Shown here: piece after piece, positions 57,938 to 64,000 of the stretch
Layout of the letters: each line of letters starts with the position of its first letter
Numbering within the stretch: the first letter of the stretch is position 1
NCBI RefSeq assembly: GCF_039511225.1
Contig: NZ_CP154261.1
Location: forward strand, 1,860,001-1,924,000
Source: Sphingobacterium multivorum
GTDB taxonomy: Bacteria > Bacteroidota > Bacteroidia > Sphingobacteriales > Sphingobacteriaceae
Reading direction: 5' to 3'
DNA: 64,000 nt
Translations under genes and position numbers: made by a program
The notes under the pieces: generated by a model
The model's database searches: none
What the model saw: only the letters and a program-made list of their open reading frames with translations
What the model was told of the DNA's origin: nothing

Positions 57938-58762
57938 TTATGAGATGACAATCTTTTTAAGATCTTCTAGGCTGAAAAGAGGGATATCGATGATTTTATT
58001 CTTCAGGATTTGTTCTTTGTTTTCTTCAAAATAGAACAGCTTCCATTCCCCATTTTTATATTCTAAACTACTGAGGTTTTCAATCCAATCTCCTGAGTTC
58101 ATATACGTGCAGGTTCCTTTTCGGGTAATGACTTCTTTGATTTGAGGCTGGTGGATGTGTCCACAGATAACGAAATCGTAATTTTTTTCAATCGCTAGTT
58201 CAGTCGCTGTATGTTCAAAATCTGATATATACTTGACGGCCTTTTTAACGGAGTTTTTGATCTTTTTAGAAAGAGAATATTTCTCCTTACCCATTTTATC
58301 TAGGCAATAATTAATGATATTATTGAGCTGGATAAGTTTGTCGTAGCCCCATCCACCGAGTTTGGCCAACCATTTAGAATGATGAATGGACGCGTCGAAA
58401 ACGTCTCCATGAAAGATCCACACTTTTTGATTATTGAGTGAAAGAAGGAGTTTATTGCTCAGCTTGATATTACCTAATTTTAGATCGGTAAACTTGCGCA
58501 ACATTTCATCGTGGTTGCCCGTGATGTAATGTACTTCTGTCCCCGAAGAGCTCATGTCAATGATTTTTTTGATGACTTTGAGATGTTCTTGCGGAAAATA
58601 GCTTTTTTTAAATTGCCAAATGTCTACGATGTCTCCATTGAGTATCAGTATTTTGGGAGATACGGACTCTAGGTAAAGTAAAAGCTCTTTAGCTCTACTA
58701 CCGTAAGTACCTAGGTGTAAATCTGAGATTACAAGTATATCAAGGCTTCTTTTCATTCGCAA
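57938..58762 (-). CDS. LpxH-like metallophosphoesterase (UDP-2,3-diacylglucosamine hydrolase family)
   Basis: A 274-residue calcineurin-type phosphoesterase. It shows the metal motifs SDLHLGTYGS, LNGDIVDIW, ITGNHDEML and VICGHIHQPQ. LpxH cleaves UDP-2,3-diacylglucosamine in lipid A synthesis. Family assignment is secure; the exact substrate is less so because Bacteroidota carry several paralogues. Confidence 0.82.
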   Translation of the reverse strand: MRMKRSLDILVISDLHLGTYGSRAKELLLYLESVSPKILILNGDIVDIWQFKKSYFPQEHLKVIKKIIDMSSSGTEVHYITGNHDEMLRKFTDLKLGNIKLSNKLLLSLNNQKVWIFHGDVFDASIHHSKWLAKLGGWGYDKLIQLNNIINYCLDKMGKEKYSLSKKIKNSVKKAVKYISDFEHTATELAIEKNYDFVICGHIHQPQIKEVITRKGTCTYMNSGDWIENLSSLEYKNGEWKLFYFEENKEQILKNKIIDIPLFSLEDLKKIVIS

Positions 58763-59173
58763 TAAATTTGTTTATTCATTTATGTCTACCAAGATGTCCT
58801 TTGTAGATTTTTTTTCTATACCTCTGTTGAGGACTATAGTTTACCTTTGCCGGATTGTCTGAAATGAATCGATCATAAACGACCTTTTTTACCGTTTTTG
58901 AAGTTATTCTAGGCCGCAATATTTCATTTAATCCATCTGTTAACTTCTATTACAAAAAAAAGATACTTTTATTTTGTACCGATGAAATTCCTGTTATTAA
59001 ATCATTAAAATGTCTTGTAAAACGGTATGAGTTAGTTAATTGGAAATTAATATTAGTAGGAAATTTTCGGTACGGAGAATAATGGGAGGTTGGAGGACTG
59101 GGGTAAGAGCAATAAAAAAGGTATCCAATTTTATTGAATACCTTTCCTTATGTTAAAGATTAATTTTCTTTTT
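58763..59173. other. Intergenic region between LpxH-like and GlcNAc-kinase-like genes
   Basis: 411 bases without a gene. A TACCTTTG element occurs on the plus strand near 58840-58850 but faces away from both flanking genes and leads to no ORF, so it may be chance or a small RNA start. The right end holds the kinase terminator (59113-59148). Confidence 0.5.
59113..59148 (-). terminator. Terminator of the GlcNAc-kinase-like gene
   Basis: AAAGGTAT-CAAT / ATTG-ATACCTTT arms with an A run on the left; minus-strand transcript would end in U. Confidence 0.7.
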
Positions 59174-60037
59174 TTATTTGGCAGTTGCTGCTGCTCTATC
59201 GATGTGGAATTGTACTAAATCGTCGATAGGGGAGCGCAAGATCTTGCCTACTTTCATTCCATATTGCTCAGCTTTTTCAGCTAATACATTTCTGAAATTG
59301 TAACCAACCGAACCGATACAGTTGAAAGTATAGCTCTGATAATTAGGGTATTTGCTGACAAGGTTTCTGAAAAACGCTTCAAAAGCTTCATCAACGATAT
59401 TGCGTGTATATTCGATATTTACATTGTTGTCATAGACAAATTTGCTAAAGCTCGCACAAAAACGATTTGGCATAGGTTTGGTATAAACCGCGTCCATAAT
59501 TTCGTCTTTTGTCATTTTATACGTGTTATAGAATACTTCTTTAACATCTTTAGGCATCAAATTGCGAACATAATCTGCCAGTAATTTTTTACCGATATAA
59601 CTACCAGAACCTTCATCACCTAAAATGTAAGCACCTGAGTCGATGTTTAATGTGATTTCTTTACCATCGTATAGACAAGAATTTGTTCCTGTTCCTAAGA
59701 TCGCAGCAAATCCGGCTTGAGTTCCTAATAATGCTCTTGCTGCTGCAAGAAGATCGTGTCCTACTTCAACTTCAGCTGTAGTAAATACTTGTTTTAAAGC
59801 ATCAACAACAATTTGTGCTTTTTCCTTGTTATGAACACCTGCACCATAATAGTTTACCTCTGAGATTTTTTCAAAAGGTAAATCTTGCGGTAGTCCTTTT
59901 TTTAGGGAGTTTACAATGTATTCACTATCAACAAAATAAGGGTTGTACCCTTCCGTGTTGAAGTAGATTTTTTTATTCGAATCGTCTAACAAACACCAGT
60001 TTGTTTTTGTTGATCCCCCGTCAGCAATGATTATCAT
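59174..60037 (-). CDS. N-acetylglucosamine kinase-like (BadF/BadG ATPase family) protein
   Basis: A 287-residue ASKHA kinase. ATP/phosphate motifs are IIADGGSTKTNWCL (N-terminal), ILGTGTNSCLYDG and LGDEGSGSYIGKKLL. These fit the GlcNAc kinase branch of the BadF/BadG/BcrA/BcrD family. The next gene upstream is an MFS sugar transporter on the same strand, with a terminator between them, so it may use sugar brought in by that protein. Substrate by inference. Confidence 0.82.
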   Translation of the reverse strand: MIIIADGGSTKTNWCLLDDSNKKIYFNTEGYNPYFVDSEYIVNSLKKGLPQDLPFEKISEVNYYGAGVHNKEKAQIVVDALKQVFTTAEVEVGHDLLAAARALLGTQAGFAAILGTGTNSCLYDGKEITLNIDSGAYILGDEGSGSYIGKKLLADYVRNLMPKDVKEVFYNTYKMTKDEIMDAVYTKPMPNRFCASFSKFVYDNNVNIEYTRNIVDEAFEAFFRNLVSKYPNYQSYTFNCIGSVGYNFRNVLAEKAEQYGMKVGKILRSPIDDLVQFHIDRAAATAK

Positions 60038-60185
60038 TATTGAGTAGTTTTAATTGTGTTTATCGTTATAAAATGAGTAATCAATTCATTAATCAATTCC
60101 CCGAAAATACATTTTTTAATTTTAAATATCATAATTTATCCGCTTATTTTTCAAAAAATAAATTTTTGTACTTTGGTGACTATAT

Positions 60186-60226
60186 AAAAAAACTGGCTTA
60201 ACGGTGTTGTTAAGCCAGTTTTTGAG
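60186..60226 (-). terminator. Terminator of the sugar MFS gene
   Basis: AACTGGCTTAAC (60191-60202) / GTTAAGCCAGTT (60209-60220), strong 12-bp stem; A-run on the left gives a U tract for the minus-strand transcript. Confidence 0.85.
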
Positions 60227-60278
60227 CTGTGTAATAAAATTGTTTAAATAGTGTACTATTTACAATTAGTGAGGGGTG

Positions 60279-62006
60279 TTAATGGCCTCCTTCAGCTTCT
60301 ATTTCATCTATATTGATTCCTTGTTTTGTTAATATTCCCTTAACAAATATCGCAAAGAAAACGACATAACAGAATCCGATTAATGGTAAAATATACGAGT
60401 TATGTATACCGATAATATCCGCTAATTTTCCTTGAATTGGAGGAAGAACACCACCACCAAGAATCATCATTACAAGAAATGCAGAACCTTGAGCGGTATA
60501 TTTTCCTAAACCTACAATGGACAAACTGAAAATTGAGGACCACATAATTGAACACGCAAGACCACCTGACAAGAAAGCATAGATTGCAATAGTGCCCGAT
60601 GAGAATAGGCCAATTAACATCGCAATAATTCCAAATAATCCAAAAATAATCAATGTGCGAGCAGGTTTTTCTTTACTTAGGTAGAATGCTACAATTTGAA
60701 GAATAATACATACGACGTAATAATACAAATGTGACATCTCAAATCCTGCAAGCGTATTGACGCCGATGATAATGGAGAATGCAATCAGAGGAACGATAAT
60801 CAATAATCCATTTTTAGTTGATTTACTCAAGTTAAATGCTGTAATAGCACCAGCCCAACGACCGATCATCATACTCCCCCAATACATGGATACATAAGGT
60901 GTAATTTGAGATGATTGCAAATGACCAAATTCCTTCAATGTTAATAATTCGCCGAGGTTACTACCGATAGCGACTTCGATACCGACATAGATAAAAAGCG
61001 CGAGCATACCCAAAGCCAATTGTGGATATTTCATCGCACCCCAACCTTCTGGATTTTTTTGCGCGCTCTTATTGGAGAACAATAAACCACCGATCACAAC
61101 GACCAATGCTCCTGCCAACCATAACATGCGTTGCATTTCGAGTGGTTTGGCAACTTCTTTAATGTGCAGTTTGAGTTGGTCGATCTGAACCTGATCTGTT
61201 AAACTCGAAACCTGTTTGTGCAACTGTTCTACCTGCAAGGCCAAATCGCTCTTATAGCTTAAAAACACTGGCGTGAACATACCAAAAAGGAGGACGGTCA
61301 TAATGATCAACGTACGTAAAGCTTTATTCGCTTTTTCCATTGGCTCATCACTAATTCCAGCAGGAACTTTTTTACTGAAATTAAATAATGCTGCAGCTAA
61401 TAGGAATAATAGACCAACACCTATATAAAGATAAACAACCTTGTTTAGCGGAAGGTTGGCGATCTCGGAGTCAGAAATAGGCTCAAAAGTTCCGAATAAG
61501 GAAAACCCGATAACAAGAGGGCCTATTGTTGTACCAAATGAGTTGATACCACCGCCTAGGTTCACACGGGAAGCACCCGTTTTTGGATCGCCCAATAAAA
61601 CCGCAAATGGATTTGCTGCAGTCTGTTGTAATGAAAAACCAAGGGCGACAACGAATAGTCCCAATAGCATACCAACATATAAGTTTACTTCGACAGCAAC
61701 AATCATGGCTGCGGCACCCAAGGCCGAGAAAAGTAAACCGTAAACTATACTCTTTTTATATCCCCATTTTCCAACCAGGTCCTTTCCTCCGATTGAACTG
61801 AATATAAATAGTAACAATGCACCAATATAATAGGCTGTATAAAAAGCAAAGTCTATTAACTGGGATTGAAACTGGTCTAAATGAAAGTAATTTTTGCAGA
61901 ACGGTATAAAAACACTGTTCCCTGCCGCAATGAACCCCCAAAAGAAAAACACAATAATCAATGTGTAGAGTGCGGGGTAATTGGTTTTAGTTTGTTGCTG
62001 TTCCAT
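60279..62006 (-). CDS. FucP/NagP-type sugar MFS transporter with long central insertion
   Basis: A 575-residue transporter. N-terminal features such as [31 protein letters not shown] and [17 protein letters not shown] match the FucP/NagP (glucose/galactose/GlcNAc:H+) family, whose usual length is about 400-440 aa. The extra length lies in the middle (about 210-340): helical segments plus a coiled-coil-like stretch ([18 protein letters not shown]) between the two halves. The C-terminal half is normal ([19 protein letters not shown]). Next to a GlcNAc-kinase-like gene, so an amino-sugar or hexose substrate is likely. Confidence 0.85.
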   Translation of the reverse strand: MEQQQTKTNYPALYTLIIVFFFWGFIAAGNSVFIPFCKNYFHLDQFQSQLIDFAFYTAYYIGALLLFIFSSIGGKDLVGKWGYKKSIVYGLLFSALGAAAMIVAVEVNLYVGMLLGLFVVALGFSLQQTAANPFAVLLGDPKTGASRVNLGGGINSFGTTIGPLVIGFSLFGTFEPISDSEIANLPLNKVVYLYIGVGLLFLLAAALFNFSKKVPAGISDEPMEKANKALRTLIIMTVLLFGMFTPVFLSYKSDLALQVEQLHKQVSSLTDQVQIDQLKLHIKEVAKPLEMQRMLWLAGALVVVIGGLLFSNKSAQKNPEGWGAMKYPQLALGMLALFIYVGIEVAIGSNLGELLTLKEFGHLQSSQITPYVSMYWGSMMIGRWAGAITAFNLSKSTKNGLLIIVPLIAFSIIIGVNTLAGFEMSHLYYYVVCIILQIVAFYLSKEKPARTLIIFGLFGIIAMLIGLFSSGTIAIYAFLSGGLACSIMWSSIFSLSIVGLGKYTAQGSAFLVMMILGGGVLPPIQGKLADIIGIHNSYILPLIGFCYVVFFAIFVKGILTKQGINIDEIEAEGGH

Positions 62007-62308
62007 ATAAGGGATCTAAAAACTTAATTTTGAAAGGTACGAACTTATGAAAAAAAATATAAAATTCAATCTAAAAATGTTGTTAAATCGTTTTACTAGC
62101 TACAATAGTAAATATTTTTTTTGAAATATTTTGAAATAACAAAATTTGTTTTTTTCTTTGTCTAGGTTCTCAATATTTAATCCACTTCGGGTTTAAAAGA
62201 AATCATTAAGTTCTTCATCTCACTTAATCATGGAAACTTGTTTAAGTGTGTAATCAGAATTCAGAAAAAAGCTCAAAAAAAAATCCAAAAATCATACACA
62301 ACACATTA
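62007..62308. other. Divergent intergenic region, MFS and rho leaders
   Basis: 302 bases, very AT-rich, holding both divergent starts. No TAnnTTTG element was confidently placed. The long leader before the rho ATG at 62309 may carry autoregulation, as rho leaders do in other bacteria, but no structure was recognised. Confidence 0.45.
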
Positions 62309-63808
62309 ATGGATATTAACGAATTAAACGCTAAACTCGTATCGGAATTGCGCGAGATTGCTAAGTTGATCGGTATCGCAGATGCTGATAAATTGCGTAA
62401 ACAAGAATTAATCGAAAGAATTAGCAATACTGGTGGGGAAGAGGAAGCAGCACCAGCGCCAGCTGAAAAAGCAGCTAAAGTAGAGGAAGATAATCAGGAA
62501 CATGCTGAGCGTACACGTAAACGTGTGCGGACCGTAAAAACTGCGGAATCTGTCACGGTAAGAAAACGTGAAGTTTCTGAGCATGACGAAACCCCGGTTG
62601 CAACCGAAGATGCACCAGCAGCAGATAAAGGCCCCCAACCTGAAAAAGCAACACAAACTCCTAAAGCAGAAAACACTTCTTCAAGTACAGATTTCGATAA
62701 TGTGATCGTTAATGAGGGTGTATTGGAGATCATGCCTGATGGTTATGGCTTCTTACGTTCATCAGATTATAACTATCTGACTTCTCCTGATGATATTTAT
62801 GTATCACAATCTCAGATCAAATTATTTGGTTTGAAAACGGGAGATACGGTACGTGGTTGTATCCGTCCGCCTAAAGAAGGTGAAAAATACTTCCCTTTGG
62901 TACGGGTTGAGGCTATCAATGGACAAAATCCGGCTGAAGTACGCGATCGTGTGCCATTTGATTATTTGACACCATTATTCCCTGATGAGCGTTTAAATTT
63001 AGATATGGGTGTTGGAAATTACTCTACACGTATCATGGATTTATTTACGCCGATCGGTAAAGGTCAACGTGGATTAATCGTTGCTCAACCGAAAACGGGT
63101 AAAACAAACTTGTTGAAAGAGGTTGCAAATGCTATTGCAAAAAATCACCCAGAAGTTTATTTGATTATCTTATTAATCGATGAGCGTCCTGAGGAGGTTA
63201 CTGATATGGCGAGAAGTGTACGCGCAGAAGTTGTTTCTTCGACATTTGATGAGCCGGCTGACCGTCACGTTAAAATTGCAAACATCGTGCTTGAGAAAGC
63301 TAAACGTATGGTAGAATGTGGACATGATGTCGTTATCTTGTTAGACTCGATTACAAGATTGGCACGTGCCTATAACACCGTGGCGCCTGCGTCAGGTAAA
63401 ATTTTGTCAGGTGGTGTGGATGCGAATGCTTTACACAAGCCAAAACGTTTCTTTGGTGCTGCCCGGAATATTGAAAATGGTGGCTCATTGACGATCTTAG
63501 CAACAGCATTGACAGATACAGGTTCTAAAATGGACGAAGTTATCTTTGAGGAATTCAAAGGTACAGGTAATATGGAATTACAGTTGGATCGTAAGTTGGC
63601 AAACAAACGAATTTTCCCTGCGATCGATATCACTGCATCGAGTACACGTCGTGATGATCTATTGACTGACAAAGAAACATTACAACGTATTTGGGTACTT
63701 CGCAACCACTTATCGGATATGAATTCTACAGAGGCCATGGAATTTTTACAAGGTCAATTGCGTGGAACTAAATCAAATGAAGAATTTTTGATCAGTATGA
63801 ATGGGTAA
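62309..63808 (+). CDS. rho: Transcription termination factor Rho
   Basis: Hexameric RNA helicase that ends transcription. I chose ATG 62309 ([14 protein letters not shown]) over a GTG at 62246 whose extra residues look non-coding. Residues 1-45 form the N-terminal helix bundle; about 46-145 are a Glu/Lys/Ala-rich insertion absent from E. coli Rho; the RNA-binding cold-shock domain begins [20 protein letters not shown]; the ATPase has Walker [11 protein letters not shown] and Walker [11 protein letters not shown]. Length 499 aa, versus 419 in E. coli. Confidence 0.96.
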   Translation: MDINELNAKLVSELREIAKLIGIADADKLRKQELIERISNTGGEEEAAPAPAEKAAKVEEDNQEHAERTRKRVRTVKTAESVTVRKREVSEHDETPVATEDAPAADKGPQPEKATQTPKAENTSSSTDFDNVIVNEGVLEIMPDGYGFLRSSDYNYLTSPDDIYVSQSQIKLFGLKTGDTVRGCIRPPKEGEKYFPLVRVEAINGQNPAEVRDRVPFDYLTPLFPDERLNLDMGVGNYSTRIMDLFTPIGKGQRGLIVAQPKTGKTNLLKEVANAIAKNHPEVYLIILLIDERPEEVTDMARSVRAEVVSSTFDEPADRHVKIANIVLEKAKRMVECGHDVVILLDSITRLARAYNTVAPASGKILSGGVDANALHKPKRFFGAARNIENGGSLTILATALTDTGSKMDEVIFEEFKGTGNMELQLDRKLANKRIFPAIDITASSTRRDDLLTDKETLQRIWVLRNHLSDMNSTEAMEFLQGQLRGTKSNEEFLISMNG

Positions 63809-63828
63809 TCCCATCAAATTTTGATATT

Positions 63829-63866
63829 TTAGCCATCATTTTTAATCAAATGATGGCTTTTTTTAT
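63829..63866 (+). terminator. Terminator of rho
   Basis: AGCCATCATTT (63831-63841) / AAATGATGGCT (63848-63858) and T7. Confidence 0.85.
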
Positions 63867-63882
63867 AAAATAGATTCTGTAC

Positions 63883-64000
63883 ATGAAAAAACATATCCCA
63901 AATCTGCTGACCTGTCTAAATTTATTTAGTGGCTGTATCGCTGTATTGATGGCATTGCAAGGTAATATTCAAGTTGTCACTATTTGCGTATTTGCTTCCG
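63883..64000 (+). CDS. pssA: CDP-diacylglycerol-serine O-phosphatidyltransferase (PssA), 3' truncated by window edge
   Basis: The frame begins MKKHIPNLLTCLNLFSGC and stays open to the window edge (39 residues). This N-terminus, with the first membrane helix and LNLFSG, is typical of PssA of the CDP-alcohol phosphatidyltransferase family, which makes phosphatidylserine. The catalytic motif is beyond the window, so confidence is moderate. Confidence 0.72.
   Translation, partial: MKKHIPNLLTCLNLFSGCIAVLMALQGNIQVVTICVFAS

Noticed and set aside
58838..58910. Plus-strand TACCTTTG element with possible small RNA
   Set aside because: No hairpin terminator or ORF follows it, so the match may be chance; kept only as a note in the intergenic entry.
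62246..62308. GTG start extending Rho by 21 residues
   Set aside because: The added residues are Lys/Asn/Ser-rich non-conserved sequence; MDINELNAK is the usual Rho start.

Overview
The window reads as chromosome of a Bacteroidota bacterium of the Sphingobacteriaceae type, most likely Sphingobacterium or a close relative. This rests on the 16S rRNA signature, the recurrent -7 promoter motif TAnnTTTG, weak use of Shine-Dalgarno sites, a TonB receptor with a carboxypeptidase-like N-terminal domain, a lipidated TamA-like protein (TamL type), a fused CcoNO cytochrome oxidase subunit and a mono-haem CcoP. No intact prophage, insertion sequence or CRISPR array was seen.

Positions 1-15.6 kb carry the end of a glycosylasparaginase, msrA, a topoisomerase IV A subunit, and a three-gene unit that looks like metal uptake: a small Cys-motif protein, a TonB receptor, and a lipoprotein with a sialidase-like repeat region and a C-terminal YHS domain. 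Then come an ABC transporter pair, an MFS exporter, a VOC protein, a TrmH-type methyltransferase and TamL. Positions 15.6-18.4 kb hold a small accessory patch: two adjacent disrupted small genes beside a DUF1016/YhcG nuclease. Positions 18.5-26.6 kb are housekeeping (SprT-like, recN, clpC, ettA).

The most interesting block runs from 26.6 to 49.4 kb. A soluble histidine kinase has a PAS domain that matches the FixL haem-PAS residue by residue. It is followed by a response regulator with receiver, cyclic-nucleotide-fold and Crp/Fnr-type helix-turn-helix domains. Next are a Cys-tailed protein resembling the D-lactate dehydrogenase N-domain, hemN, ccoI and ccoS. After an interruption by a hexuronate unit (SDR reductase, uxuA, lacI-type regulator) and a complete rRNA operon (16S, tRNA-Ile, tRNA-Ala, 23S, 5S), the cbb3 oxidase genes ccoNO-ccoQ-ccoP-ccoG-ccoH and a SafE-like protein follow. 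FNR-like sites (TGA[T/C]-N4-ATCA) lie at almost the same distance upstream of an identical -7 element before both the hemN and the ccoN units. This suggests one oxygen-responsive regulon whose sensor and regulator are encoded here.

Positions 49.5-64 kb contain cardiolipin synthase, a large secreted MG2/plug-like protein, a hairpin plus 34-codon ORF, thymidine kinase, an E/P-rich protein, a BtuF-fold-like cytosolic protein, YbaB, an UPF0173 hydrolase, an LpxH-like phosphoesterase, a GlcNAc-kinase-like protein with a neighbouring sugar MFS transporter, rho and the start of pssA. All calls come from reading the sequence; no database search was run.
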